Below are positions 27,614 through 36,339 of a stretch of 64,000 nt of DNA, one piece after another; position 1 is the stretch's first letter, and every line of letters starts with the position of its first letter. Origin of the DNA: Sphingobium sp. (GTDB lineage Bacteria > Pseudomonadota > Alphaproteobacteria > Sphingomonadales > Sphingomonadaceae); assembly GCA_003248935.1 (NCBI GenBank), contig QFQF01000017.1, positions 1 to 64,000 on the forward strand. The letters are read 5' to 3'. The position numbers and the translations under genes were made by a program. The notes below the pieces were generated by a model. That model saw only the letters and a program-made list of their open reading frames with translations. It was not told the DNA's origin and did no database searches.

Positions 27614-28072
27614 ATGTCCTCCGCCTTCCCCCTGCCAGACTTCATGCGCCGCGCGCTGGCCCTGGCCCGTGCGGCCGGGACGGCTGGCGAAGTGCCGGTA
27701 GGCGCGGTGGTCGTGCGCGACGGACGGATCGTCGGCGAGGGCGAGAATCGCAACCGGCGCGACAACGACCCGACCGCCCATGCGGAGATCGTCGCGATGC
27801 GGGCGGCCGCCGCCGCACTCGGCGATTTCCGGCTGACCGGCTGCGACCTGTGGGTGACGCTGGAACCCTGTGCGATGTGCGCGGGCGCCCTGTCCCACGC
27901 CCGAATCGCCCGTGTCTATTATGGCGCCTCCGATCCGAAGGGCGGCGCGATCGCCAACGGCCCTCGCCTCTATGCCCTGCCCGACTGCCTGCACCGTCCG
28001 GAGGTCTATGGCGGCCTGGGCGAGACGGAGGCGGCGGCCCTACTGCGCGGCTTCTTTGCTGACCGGCGCTAG
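27614..28072 (+). CDS. tadA: tRNA adenosine(34) deaminase
   Basis: This 152-residue Zn enzyme converts A34 to inosine in tRNA-Arg(ACG). The deaminase motif HAEI supplies the Zn-ligand His and catalytic Glu. PCAMCAGAL supplies the two Cys ligands. DPTAHAEIVAMRAAA and ARVYYGASDPKGGAI are family signatures. ATG 27614 (MSSAFPLPDFMRRAL) has no strong ribosome binding site. The last 33 bases overlap the 3' end of the convergent membrane-protein gene. Confidence 0.93.
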   Translation: MSSAFPLPDFMRRALALARAAGTAGEVPVGAVVVRDGRIVGEGENRNRRDNDPTAHAEIVAMRAAAAALGDFRLTGCDLWVTLEPCAMCAGALSHARIARVYYGASDPKGGAIANGPRLYALPDCLHRPEVYGGLGETEAAALLRGFFADRR

Positions 28073-30019
28073 ATAGTCGATCCGATAGAGCTGGTAGGGC
28101 AGCGTCAGCGCCGTGTGCAGCGGCACCGGGCGCAGCCACGACGGCACGAAGCCGCGCATCAGCTGGGCATAGAAGCCGCGCGGGCTGCGCGACTGGTACA
28201 CCGTTCCCTCCGGAAAGTTCGGGCAGATCAGCAGATAGGTCGCGTTGTGCCGCCGCGCGATCGGGCGGAAAGCCGACGGCGGCCCGTCGAAGGCATGGTG
28301 GATATCGAGGATCGCCCCGGCATTGCGATGATACGGCCCGGCCACGGCGCTGTGATGGGTGGTGGCCAGGATACGCGGTCCCATGTCGACCATCGTGAAG
28401 ATCGTCGCGGCCGGAAGCTGGTCGAGCACCTCCAGCGCCGGCAGCGTGCGGCATCGGCCGTTCGCCTTGCGGATCGCCTCGCGCCGCTGCTTGATCATCG
28501 CATTACCGATGCGGACGCCTCCGCCCCCTGCTGCGCTGCCAGCCGCGCTGCCCGCTCCTGCGCCCGTCACCGGCGCGCCCACCAGCGACGCGAAGCTGCG
28601 GTTCAGGGTTGGATAGAGCGGATAGGCGAACAGCACCGCACCGGCGCAGACCGCAACGACGATGCCGGCCGCCCGGACCAGCGGCCTGCCGTTCCAGATC
28701 GCGGCCAGAGCGGCCCATGTCGCCGCAGCGGCGCCGGGTATCGCCAGCAGTTGCGCCGCCGGACCAGCCCGCAGCTGCCAGAACAGCAGGCCAAGGCCGA
28801 TCAGGCACAGCGCCAGCACCGCCCCCCATGCCCACACCCGTGCGGGATCGCGCCGCGCGCCCCACATGCCCGCAAAGCCGGTCAGCATGCCGATAATGGG
28901 CATGGCGAGCAGCGGGATCGCGACGGCCCGCGTCTGCGCCGTGATCGGCTTGGCTTCCTTGATGTTCGCAAGCCAGAGCCGCTGCATCTCCGGCGACAGC
29001 TGATAGGCGCCGGTCAGGCACTGGGGCCAGACGCTCCATGCGAACGCAGCCACGCCGGCGCCAACGACCAGACCGGCGGCAAGGCGCAGCGGCCACCCGC
29101 CAAAGCGCCCCCCGGAAAGCGGCAGCATCGTCAGCAGCAGCATGCCGCCTGCCGCAACGCCCAGCGTCGAGACCCACACGGGCGAGAGCGCGTCGCACAC
29201 CGGCGCGCGGTTCGCATAGCTGGCGAACAGGACGAACAGCAGCGCCACGCCGCCACCCAGGGTCAGGGCATAGGGCCGCATCCTGCGCGCCTCCGCGCCG
29301 TCGAACACCCAGCGCAGCGCGATCAGCCCCCCCGCCGCCGCGAGGTAGACCATCATCTCCATGCCGATCGTGATCGACAGCGCGCTGGCCACCCCGGCGA
29401 TGATGCCGCCCCGCGCGCGGCGATGGTCGATGACGCCGGCGAGCATCGCCATCATGAACGCCAGTTGCCAGCCATGGTGGTCGATCCGCAGCGGCATGTA
29501 CATGCTGAGGCCCATCTGCGCGGCCAGCGGCGCGAGCGCGGCGACGATCCAGGCGGGGGTGCCGGGGGACAGCCGCCGGGCGATGAAGGCAAGCGACAGC
29601 ATCAGCAGCAAGAGCGGCAGCAGCGGCGCGAGCGCGCAGGCGATCCGGTCGGCCAGCGCGCCGTCGACGAACGCGCGGAAGAACAGCATCAGCCCGGCGA
29701 TCGGCAGGTCGACGAGGCGCGACCAGTGGATGTTGGCGCCGCCCGGCGGATCGAGGCGATATTGCCGCAGGTCGTACCACCCCTGCCCGGCCAGCCAGTC
29801 CTTCACCTGTACGTAGCGGATATTGTCGTCGGTATCGCCGAGCGCGAACCAGTGGATCGCGGGCCAGCGCACGGCGAGGAAATAGACGACCAGGCCGACC
29901 CACATCGCGAACGTGGTCCAGCGCCAGTGCGCGTCCAGCCAGCCGAAGACGTCGCGCAGCCGGGCGGCGCCCCATGCGCGCCACCGTACGGCCCCGCTCT
30001 TCGCGCTTTCCATCGTCAT
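28040..30019 (-). CDS. polytopic GT-C-like membrane protein (STT3-like)
   Basis: This is a 659-residue inner-membrane protein with a dozen or so TM helices and a soluble C-terminal domain. The first outer loop contains FALGDTDDNIRYVQVKDWLAGQGWYD, with an acidic DTDD motif. It is followed by GGANIHWSRLVDLPIAG and then MPLRIDHHGWQ. This acidic pair, the His-rich motif and the layout match GT-C polyprenyl-phosphate-sugar transferases such as oligosaccharyltransferase STT3. Relatives have been labelled AcrB/AcrD/AcrF proteins, which does not fit. The substrate is unknown. The adjacent divergent GtrA-family gene also points to lipid-linked sugar metabolism. Confidence 0.6.
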   Translation of the reverse strand: MTMESAKSGAVRWRAWGAARLRDVFGWLDAHWRWTTFAMWVGLVVYFLAVRWPAIHWFALGDTDDNIRYVQVKDWLAGQGWYDLRQYRLDPPGGANIHWSRLVDLPIAGLMLFFRAFVDGALADRIACALAPLLPLLLLMLSLAFIARRLSPGTPAWIVAALAPLAAQMGLSMYMPLRIDHHGWQLAFMMAMLAGVIDHRRARGGIIAGVASALSITIGMEMMVYLAAAGGLIALRWVFDGAEARRMRPYALTLGGGVALLFVLFASYANRAPVCDALSPVWVSTLGVAAGGMLLLTMLPLSGGRFGGWPLRLAAGLVVGAGVAAFAWSVWPQCLTGAYQLSPEMQRLWLANIKEAKPITAQTRAVAIPLLAMPIIGMLTGFAGMWGARRDPARVWAWGAVLALCLIGLGLLFWQLRAGPAAQLLAIPGAAAATWAALAAIWNGRPLVRAAGIVVAVCAGAVLFAYPLYPTLNRSFASLVGAPVTGAGAGSAAGSAAGGGGVRIGNAMIKQRREAIRKANGRCRTLPALEVLDQLPAATIFTMVDMGPRILATTHHSAVAGPYHRNAGAILDIHHAFDGPPSAFRPIARRHNATYLLICPNFPEGTVYQSRSPRGFYAQLMRGFVPSWLRPVPLHTALTLPYQLYRIDYLAPVSKEAAQ

Positions 30020-30063
30020 GCGCGCCGACTAGGACTAGCCGCGGACAGGCGCAACGGGGGCCA

Positions 30064-30489
30064 ATGAAAATCGTCGAACTGTTGCAGTCGGTCCCCACGG
30101 ACACGCGCGCGCTCGCCGCCCAGATCGTTCGCTACGGCATCACCGGCGTCATCATCACGGCGATCCAGGCCGCCGTCTACTACATGCTGGCGACGCGTGC
30201 GCACGCGCATCCGCAGGTCGCCAATCTCGCGGGCTATCTGGTGGCCGTCGTCGCGGGCTATGCGCTGCACGGCCGCTATACGTTCAGGGGCCATGGCACG
30301 CGTAAACGGCCCGCGGCACGCGGCATTCGCTTCGTGCTGGTTTCGCTGCTCAGTCTGGCGCTCAACGCGCTGTGGGTGTGGCTGTGCGTGACGGCGATGC
30401 GCTGGCCGGCGTGGTCGCCGATACCGCTGATGTTCTTCGCGACGCCCGCTCTGGTGTTCGTGCTGAACCGCCAGTGGGTGTTCCGGTAA
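30064..30489 (+). CDS. GtrA family membrane protein
   Basis: The protein is 141 residues with four TM helices. It opens QIVRYGITGVIITAIQAAVYYML, and VANLAGYLVAVVAGYALHGRYTF and FVLNRQWVFR are the GtrA signatures. Family members flip or carry undecaprenyl-linked sugars, or act with glycosyltransferases in modifying surface polysaccharide. It starts 44 bases from the divergent GT-C-like gene, so the pair may share regulation and act in one glycan pathway. Confidence 0.88.
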   Translation: MKIVELLQSVPTDTRALAAQIVRYGITGVIITAIQAAVYYMLATRAHAHPQVANLAGYLVAVVAGYALHGRYTFRGHGTRKRPAARGIRFVLVSLLSLALNALWVWLCVTAMRWPAWSPIPLMFFATPALVFVLNRQWVFR

Positions 30490-30569
30490 CGGGCGCCCCC
30501 GCCCCGTCCCCGTTTCCATGTCCTGTCCCCGGCCGATCGCTCGATCCCTGTTCGCCGGAGAGCCGTCCG

Positions 30570-31370
30570 TCAGTGGACGAAGCGCGCGACGACGTCGCGA
30601 TAGGACCGGCTGACCTTCACCTGCGCGCCGGATTCCAGCACCAGGAAGCATTCGCCGTTGGTATGCGGCTTCACCTGCCGCACCTGGCTGAGGTTCACGA
30701 TGGTCGAGCGGTGGACGCGCTGGAAGTTGCGCGGATCGAGCCGTTTTTCCAGATCCTTCATCGTCTCGCGCAGGATCAGCGAATTGTCGGCGGTATAGAT
30801 GCACATATAGTCGCCCGCCGCATCGATCCGTTCGATCGAATCGACGTCGACGCGGAAGATTTGGCCGCGATCCTTGATGTTGATCAGCTTCTCGAACCGG
30901 CTCGATGCGGGCGCATCGTCCTCGGTCACGAAATCGCTCATCGCCTGCGGCGCGACCTCGGCCAGCACCTCGCGCAGCCGTTCCGCCTCCTGCACATGCC
31001 GCTTCTGCGACAGGCGCTGGCGTACCCGGTCGAGCGCGTCGGCGAGGCGATCCTCCTCCACCGGCTTCATCAGATAGTCGACCGCCTGCGCCTCGAACGC
31101 GCGGATCGCGTGATCGGAATAGGCGGTGACGAAGATGAACAGCGGCGGCTCGATCTCCATCATGCCCTGGACGACGGAGAAACCGTCGAAGCCCGGCATC
31201 TGGATATCGAGGAACGCAAGGTCGGGCTTATGGGTCTTGATGGACCGGATCGCCTCCCGACCGTTGGTGCAGGTGTCGATGATCTCGACATCCTCGTGCG
31301 CTTCAAGGCGCAGCTTCAACCCCTGGATGGCAAGGCTCTCGTCATCCACGAGGATCGTCCTGATTGTCAT
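30570..31370 (-). CDS. LytTR-family response regulator
   Basis: The protein is 266 residues. The receiver domain has phospho-acceptor Asp55 in LAFLDIQMPGFDG and Lys in YLMKPVEEDRL. The C-terminal LytTR DNA-binding domain (about 165-266) contains RIDAAGDYMCIYTADNSLILRETMKDLEKRL and FQRVHRSTIVNLSQVRQV. It is overlapped by the upstream LytS-type kinase gene by four bases. LytTR regulators of this kind commonly control envelope or export genes. No target is evident in the window. Confidence 0.93.
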   Translation of the reverse strand: MTIRTILVDDESLAIQGLKLRLEAHEDVEIIDTCTNGREAIRSIKTHKPDLAFLDIQMPGFDGFSVVQGMMEIEPPLFIFVTAYSDHAIRAFEAQAVDYLMKPVEEDRLADALDRVRQRLSQKRHVQEAERLREVLAEVAPQAMSDFVTEDDAPASSRFEKLINIKDRGQIFRVDVDSIERIDAAGDYMCIYTADNSLILRETMKDLEKRLDPRNFQRVHRSTIVNLSQVRQVKPHTNGECFLVLESGAQVKVSRSYRDVVARFVH

Positions 31371-32464
31371 GCAGCCACTTTCGTTGGTTCTTCCGTGATG
31401 AACGGCATCTCGATCGTGACCGAGAAACCGCCTCCCGGCGTGGAACGCGCATCGAACGAATGTCGTTCCCCGTAAGCCTGGAACAACCTGTCCTTGATGT
31501 TGGCGAGGCCCACGCCTGTCGACAGGTTCGGCCTGACATGCGCCTCGTTCAATCCCGGACCCGTGTCGGACACGACGATCCGGACGTTTTCACCGGCAGG
31601 TTGCGCCACAACCGTGATTTCTGCGCCCTCCTCCTTCGGCGTTACCGCATATTTGATCGCGTTCTCGACCAGCGGCTGGAGCAGCAGCGAGGGCAGGCGC
31701 GCCTGCGACACCGCCGGATCGATCGCGAAGGCCGGGCGCAGCCGGTCCTCGAACCGCATCTTCTCGATATCGAGATAGAGTTTCAGCGTCTCGACCTCCT
31801 GCTCCAGCGTCACGTGCGCGGTCGGCTCGTTGATCAGCGTATAGCGCAGGAACGACGACAGGCGCGACAGCATCGCGTTCGCCCGGTCGGTCTGTTTCAG
31901 CAGCACGAGGGTCGAGATGCTGTTCAGCGTATTGAACAGGAAATGCGGATTGAGCTGGTAGCGCAGCATCGCGAGTTGCGCCGAACTCGCCTGCGTTTCC
32001 AGCCGCAGCAGCCGGTCCGCCTGCTCCTCCACCGTCAGGTAGAAGTTGATCGCATAATAGAGCGCCGACCATGCGCCGAGCAGCGTGACGCTCAGATAGG
32101 CGGCGCCGAGGAACAGTTGCAGGCCGGCAGTCGCGCTGGTCCGGTTCTGGACCGAGAAGACCCAGCTGTCGATGAACGCGCACAGCCCCGCCGCGACCAG
32201 CACGACCAGGATCGACACGCCCCAGGTGACGATCGGCTTCTGCCGCAGCAGCAGGCGGAAGATCACTGCGATCAGCAGCGTCACGGAATAGCCGGTGACC
32301 GTCGAGATCAGCACCGGCACAAGGCTGGAAAGCGGCTGCCCGTTCGCGATCGTCGAGGACGCGCGAAGCAGGAAGGCGCCCAGCCATCCCAGTGTCTGCA
32401 GGTTCCAGAAGGCGCGGTTCTTGTCCGCGAAGAATGGCTTGGCCGGAAGAGGTGCTACGGACAT
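31367..32464 (-). CDS. LytS-type histidine kinase
   Basis: This 365-residue membrane kinase has four TM helices in the first 145 residues. The His_kinase (PF06580-type) domain has the phospho-acceptor His174 in LRYQLNPHFLFNTLNSIS, and the HATPase part has LQPLVENAIKYAV, VSDTGPGLN and GVGLANIKDRL. It forms a two-component pair with the downstream LytTR regulator, coupled through a four-base overlap. The sensory TM part is not a recognised domain. Confidence 0.92.
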   Translation of the reverse strand: MSVAPLPAKPFFADKNRAFWNLQTLGWLGAFLLRASSTIANGQPLSSLVPVLISTVTGYSVTLLIAVIFRLLLRQKPIVTWGVSILVVLVAAGLCAFIDSWVFSVQNRTSATAGLQLFLGAAYLSVTLLGAWSALYYAINFYLTVEEQADRLLRLETQASSAQLAMLRYQLNPHFLFNTLNSISTLVLLKQTDRANAMLSRLSSFLRYTLINEPTAHVTLEQEVETLKLYLDIEKMRFEDRLRPAFAIDPAVSQARLPSLLLQPLVENAIKYAVTPKEEGAEITVVAQPAGENVRIVVSDTGPGLNEAHVRPNLSTGVGLANIKDRLFQAYGERHSFDARSTPGGGFSVTIEMPFITEEPTKVAA

Positions 32465-32544
32465 TGCGCCGGGGAGCCTAGCGGCTTTCTGCGGACGATA
32501 GAAGAGCCAGCCTGACCGGAACGGCGATCAGGCACGCAGGACGG

Positions 32545-33024
32545 TCAGGCGACGGCCGCTTCCGGTTCCACGACGGACGCGACCTCGTCGGGGTAGATCC
32601 ACACCAGATCGCACGGCCCCAGTTCCCGGCCGTCATGCGCATGGATGCGGATGGGCGCGATCGGCTGGCCGTCGCGCCGGTCGGCGAGCACCGGGACGGA
32701 CGGCGTGCCGCATTCCCACTTCTCGCCCCACTGGCGCAGCGCGATCATGACCGGCATCAGCTCCTGCCCCTTCTCGGTCAGGCGATAGGCGATCTTGCGC
32801 CGGTCGCAGCTCATCGGCTCGCGCACCATGATGCCCTTCTCGACCAGCCGGGCCAGCCGGTTGGCCAGGATGTTGCGGGCGATGCCGAGGCCCGACTGGA
32901 ATTCCTCGAAATGACGCACGCCTTTCAGCGCGGCGCGCAGGATCAGGAAAGACCATTTCTCGCCCATCGCCTCCAGTGCGCTGGGCAGGCCGCAGGTGGG
33001 TGCGCAAGGCAACTCGTTGTCCAT
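32545..33024 (-). CDS. HxlR-family transcriptional regulator
   Basis: The protein is 159 residues. The HxlR winged helix covers about residues 8-100: CGLPSALEAMGEKWSFLILRAALKGVRHFEEFQSGLGIARNILANRL, then the wing MSCDRRKIAYRLTEKG. A tail of about 55 residues (APIRIHAHDGRELGPCDLV) is longer than in minimal members. Cys residues near the N-terminus (CAPTCG) could be redox-sensing, as in some HxlR proteins. It is divergent from the (p)ppGpp synthetase gene across 222 bases. A target is not evident. Confidence 0.88.
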   Translation of the reverse strand: MDNELPCAPTCGLPSALEAMGEKWSFLILRAALKGVRHFEEFQSGLGIARNILANRLARLVEKGIMVREPMSCDRRKIAYRLTEKGQELMPVMIALRQWGEKWECGTPSVPVLADRRDGQPIAPIRIHAHDGRELGPCDLVWIYPDEVASVVEPEAAVA

Positions 33025-33246
33025 GGCGAACGGAATACTCCAAAACCATCCCGGTTGCAAAATGCGATGCATAGGGCTGCCCCGATCCGGGCCGCCATTT
33101 CGCCGGGCGGTACGGCCGGAAAGATGGGATCGGCGCCCCATCGGGTCAATGCCCGGTCGCTGCCTGAACGGCGGCGTCGAATATCCGGGTCATTTACGTG
33201 CTTTTTTGTTGCAAGCGCGTCGAAATCGCCCACATGAGAATTCATC

Positions 33247-35340
33247 ATGTTACGACAGTATGAGCTTGTGGAAAGGGTCAAGCGGTACGACCCCAGCGCC
33301 GACGAGGCGATGATCAACCGCGCCTATGTCTTCTCGGTACAGAAGCATGGCAGCCAGAAGCGCGCCAGCGGCGACCCCTATTTCAGCCACCCGGTCGAGG
33401 TGGCGGGCATCCTCACCGACCTCTATCTCGACGATCAGACCATCGTCACCGCGCTGCTGCACGACACGATAGAGGACACGCTCGTCACCTATGAGGAGAT
33501 AGAGGGCGTTTTCGGCAAGGACATCGCCCGGCTGGTCGACGGCGTCACGAAGCTCAGCAAGATCGAGGCGCAGTCGGAAAACGAGCGCGCGGCGGAAAAC
33601 CTGCGCAAGTTCCTGCTCGCCATGTCCGACGACATCCGCGTCCTGCTGGTGAAGCTCGCCGACCGCCTGCACAACATGCGCACGCTTCATTTCATCAAGA
33701 ATGAGGACAAGCGCCGCCGCATCGCCCGCGAGACGATGGACATCTACGCGCCGCTGGCGGAGCGGATCGGCATGTACGACTTCATGCGGGAGATGCAGCT
33801 GCTCGCCTTCCGCGAACTGGAGCCGGAGGCGTATGACAGCATCACCCGGCGCCTCGACCAGCTGAAGGAAGGCGGCGGCGACAAAGTCGCGCGCATCGGG
33901 TCCAGCATCCAGATGCTGCTTGGACAGGCGGGGATGCGCGTCACCGTCTCCGGCCGGGAAAAGCACCCCTATTCGATCTGGCGCAAGATGCAGGAACGCC
34001 ACATCAGCTTCGAGCAGTTGACAGACGTGATGGCGTTCCGCGTGATCACCGACACGACGGATGAGTGCTATCGCGCGCTGGGCGTCATCCACCAGAAGCA
34101 CAAGATGGTGCCGGGCCGGTTCAAGGATTATATCTCGACACCCAAGCGGAACGGTTACCGCTCGCTCCACACCACCGTGATCCTCAGCGAGAATGCGCGG
34201 ATCGAGGTGCAGATCCGCAGCCGCGACATGCACCGCGACAGCGAGTTCGGCCTTGCCGCCCACTGGGCCTACAAGCAGGACGGCGCGCAACCCGACGGAC
34301 AGGCCGGCTGGCTGCGCGACCTGGTCGAGATTCTGGAGCAGAGCCAGGACCCGGACGAGCTGCTCGAACACACCCGCATGGCGATGTATCAGGATCGCAT
34401 CTTCGCCTTCACGCCGAAGGGCGAACTGCACCAGCTTCCCAAGGGGTCGACGCCGGTCGACTTCGCCTATGCCGTGCACACCACGCTCGGCAACCAGACC
34501 GTGGGCGCGAAGGTGAACGGCCGGGTCATGCCGCTGCGCACCCAGCTGGAAAACGGCGATCAGGTCGAAATCCTCAAGTCCGACGGGCAGGAGCCACAGC
34601 CCGGCTGGCTGACCTTCGCGATCACCGGCAAGGCACGCGCCGCCATCCGCCGCTACATCCGCCACAAGCAGCGGGACGAGAGCATCGCGCTGGGCGAGAA
34701 GCTGTTCGAGGAAATCGCCAGCCGCCTGCCCGTGGAGCTTGGCGCCAAGGCGATGAAGGCAGGACTCAAGCGCCTGAAGCTGGAGGACCGCCCGGCCCTG
34801 ATGATCGCGATCGCCACCCACCGCGTCACCGACGCCGAGGTGATGGAGGCCCTGATCCCCGGTTCGACCAGCGGCGAGGGCGCGGAGGAGGCGCATCCCC
34901 GCCAGCACAATCCGGTGTCGATCCGTGGCCTGACGCCGGGCATCGCCTATCGCCTCGGCGAATGCTGCCATCCGGTGCCGGGCGACCGCATCGTCGGCAT
35001 CCGCCGCACCGGCGAACCGATCGAGGTCCACACGATCGACTGCTCCTCGCTGGAGGCCGGGCAGGATGCCGACTGGGTCGACCTTGCCTGGGACGACAAG
35101 GCGAAGGGCGGCACGGCGCGCCTCTCGATCATCGTCAAGAACGAACCCGGCTCGCTCGCCGCCGTCACCAACATCTTCGGCGCGACGAAGGCGAACATCC
35201 TCAACCTGCAGCTCGTCAACCGCGAGGGGCCGTTCCACACCGACATCATCGACATAGAGGTGCAGGACGCCGCCCACCTGAACCGCATCCTCTCCGCCCT
35301 GCGCGCACTGGAAACCGTCGTCCAGGCCGACCGCGTCTAG
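33247..35340 (+). CDS. rsh: bifunctional (p)ppGpp synthetase/hydrolase (Rel/Spo)
   Basis: This 697-residue enzyme controls the stringent response. The HD hydrolase domain contains YFSHPVEVAGIL and LLHDTIEDT (His72-Asp73). The synthetase domain has SGREKHPYSIWRKMQE and RNGYRSLHTTV. A TGS domain (FTPKGELHQLPKGSTPVDFAYAVH), a Cys-containing helical/CC region (GECCHPVPGDRIVGI) and a C-terminal ACT domain follow. Both catalytic sites look intact, as expected for the single Rsh of most alphaproteobacteria. ATG 33247 is the first start in the frame. Confidence 0.96.
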   Translation: MLRQYELVERVKRYDPSADEAMINRAYVFSVQKHGSQKRASGDPYFSHPVEVAGILTDLYLDDQTIVTALLHDTIEDTLVTYEEIEGVFGKDIARLVDGVTKLSKIEAQSENERAAENLRKFLLAMSDDIRVLLVKLADRLHNMRTLHFIKNEDKRRRIARETMDIYAPLAERIGMYDFMREMQLLAFRELEPEAYDSITRRLDQLKEGGGDKVARIGSSIQMLLGQAGMRVTVSGREKHPYSIWRKMQERHISFEQLTDVMAFRVITDTTDECYRALGVIHQKHKMVPGRFKDYISTPKRNGYRSLHTTVILSENARIEVQIRSRDMHRDSEFGLAAHWAYKQDGAQPDGQAGWLRDLVEILEQSQDPDELLEHTRMAMYQDRIFAFTPKGELHQLPKGSTPVDFAYAVHTTLGNQTVGAKVNGRVMPLRTQLENGDQVEILKSDGQEPQPGWLTFAITGKARAAIRRYIRHKQRDESIALGEKLFEEIASRLPVELGAKAMKAGLKRLKLEDRPALMIAIATHRVTDAEVMEALIPGSTSGEGAEEAHPRQHNPVSIRGLTPGIAYRLGECCHPVPGDRIVGIRRTGEPIEVHTIDCSSLEAGQDADWVDLAWDDKAKGGTARLSIIVKNEPGSLAAVTNIFGATKANILNLQLVNREGPFHTDIIDIEVQDAAHLNRILSALRALETVVQADRV

Positions 35341-35370
35341 GGCTGGTGGAAACAGGCGGACGGCTTCACG

Positions 35371-35400
35371 CCGTCATCCCGGCGCAGACCGGGATGACGG
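35371..35400. repeat. perfect palindrome (12-base arms)
   Basis: CCGTCATCCCGG (35371-35382) and CCGGGATGACGG (35389-35400) are perfect inverted copies around CGCAGA. It lies between the convergent rsh and YdcH genes. No T-run follows, so it is a repeat-type element more than a classical terminator, although it could end transcription from both sides. This arm sequence is a common dispersed palindrome in proteobacteria. Confidence 0.75.
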
Positions 35401-35450
35401 GTATAGACGGCTGGATTCGGCCATCCTTCCCCGCCCGTTGAGGCACCTGC

Positions 35451-35648
35451 TCAGGCGATGATGTCGGGGACCAGCGAATCCTCGAGCATCGCGATCTCGT
35501 CGCGAAGGCGCAGCTTGCGTTTCTTCAGGCGCGCGAGCTGCATCTGGTCGCCGGCACCCGTCTGGGCCAGCGCGCCGATCGCCATGTCGAGGTCGCGATG
35601 CTCGACCCGCAGGGTTTCGAGGCGGCGCATGATGTCTTCCGTGGTCAT
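35451..35648 (-). CDS. YdcH family protein (DUF465)
   Basis: The product is 65 residues. A helical hairpin is built from MRRLETLRVEHRDLDMAIGAL and QMQLARLKKRKLRLRDEIAMLED, the DUF465 pattern of two coiled-coil-forming helices with a basic KKRKLRLRDEI segment. The function of the family is unknown. ATG 35648 fits the family N-terminus. It converges on rsh and is followed within 200 bases, on the other strand, by a second protein of the same family. Confidence 0.85.
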   Translation of the reverse strand: MTTEDIMRRLETLRVEHRDLDMAIGALAQTGAGDQMQLARLKKRKLRLRDEIAMLEDSLVPDIIA

Positions 35649-35824
35649 CGCAGCAGGATATTCCGGATCGGCGTTGGCATCAGGGCGAAGGCAAGACCCG
35701 CTCCGGCCGTCACCGGCCATCGCAAGCCCGCAAGCGAATATCGCAAACCGCGATTCGACTAAAGACAGACTCAGAGAATCGTGATCTACTCAGTGATCCG
35801 GCACCCTCAATCAAGGAGAATGTC

Positions 35825-35980
35825 ATGGAACAAAGCCATATTTCTGCCCTTCAGGCGAAACATGCTGGTCTAGACGCCCGGATCAAAGCCGAAACAAGCC
35901 GACCGATGCCCGATGTGGTTCTCCTCGCCACCCTGAAGAAGCAGAAGTTACGGCTGAAAGAGGCACTCTCACAGCATTAG
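35825..35980 (+). CDS. short YdcH-like protein (DUF465)
   Basis: The product is 51 residues, starting MEQSHISALQAKHAGLDARI and ending LKKQKLRLKEALSQH. The layout of a helix with LQAKHAGLDARIKAE, a Pro-containing turn (RPMPD) and a second basic helix matches DUF465. AAGGAGA precedes ATG 35825 at ideal spacing, and a good terminator lies downstream, so this is a real short gene. It is divergent from the 65-residue YdcH gene. Confidence 0.8.
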   Translation: MEQSHISALQAKHAGLDARIKAETSRPMPDVVLLATLKKQKLRLKEALSQH

Positions 35981-36033
35981 AGCGCGCCCACCCACATACT
36001 GACGACCGCCGCTCAGCCGGTGAGCGGCATCCG

Positions 36034-36072
36034 GGGCTGGCCAGGGCGATAACGCCGGCCGGCCCTTTCGTT
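36034..36072 (+). terminator. rho-independent terminator of the short YdcH-like gene
   Basis: GGGCTGGCC pairs with GGCCGGCCC (one G-U), and inside it GGCG pairs with CGCC around ATAA. The hairpin is followed by TTTCGTTT. A smaller hairpin, GCCGCTCA/TGAGCGGC, at 36008-36028 precedes it. Confidence 0.75.
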
Positions 36073-36161
36073 TGCGCCACCCGCACGAAGTGTCGTTCGC
36101 AAAGGATCGTGCCGATGACCATCGGATATCATGCGTCCGGGACGGGTGGGGAGCGGAATAT

Positions 36162-36288
36162 CCTCCCCGGCACGGGGGGGGCCATTTGCGCAGCAAATGG
36201 TGGAGGGGGATAAACCCAACAGCGCAGCGCTACGAGGCCATCCCCCTTCGTCAGCACTTCGCGCTGCCACCTCCCCGTGCCGGGGAGG
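36162..36288. repeat. REP/BIME-like paired palindromic element, copy 2
   Basis: The left unit begins CCTCCCCGGCACGGGG, contains the hairpin CCATTTGC-GCA-GCAAATGG and ends GGTGGAGGGGG. The right unit runs from the inverse CCCCC to CCCCGTGCCGGGGAGG. About 30 bases separate them. The design matches copies 1 and 3. It occupies most of the 359-base gap between the short YdcH-like gene and the next gene. I see no further gene in that gap. Confidence 0.85.
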
Positions 36289-36339
36289 ATGGTCCACTAT
36301 CGGTCGTTCCCCGCCCCTCGGCCAACCCGGATCAACGCC

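Noticed and set aside
28040..30019. AcrB/AcrD/AcrF-type efflux pump annotation
   Set aside because: The protein is about 660 residues with DTDD and DHH motifs and lacks the RND permease size, duplicated halves and periplasmic porter domains.
35371..35400. Rho-independent terminator shared by rsh and the YdcH gene
   Set aside because: The hairpin is perfect but no T-run follows on either strand, so it is listed as a palindromic repeat.
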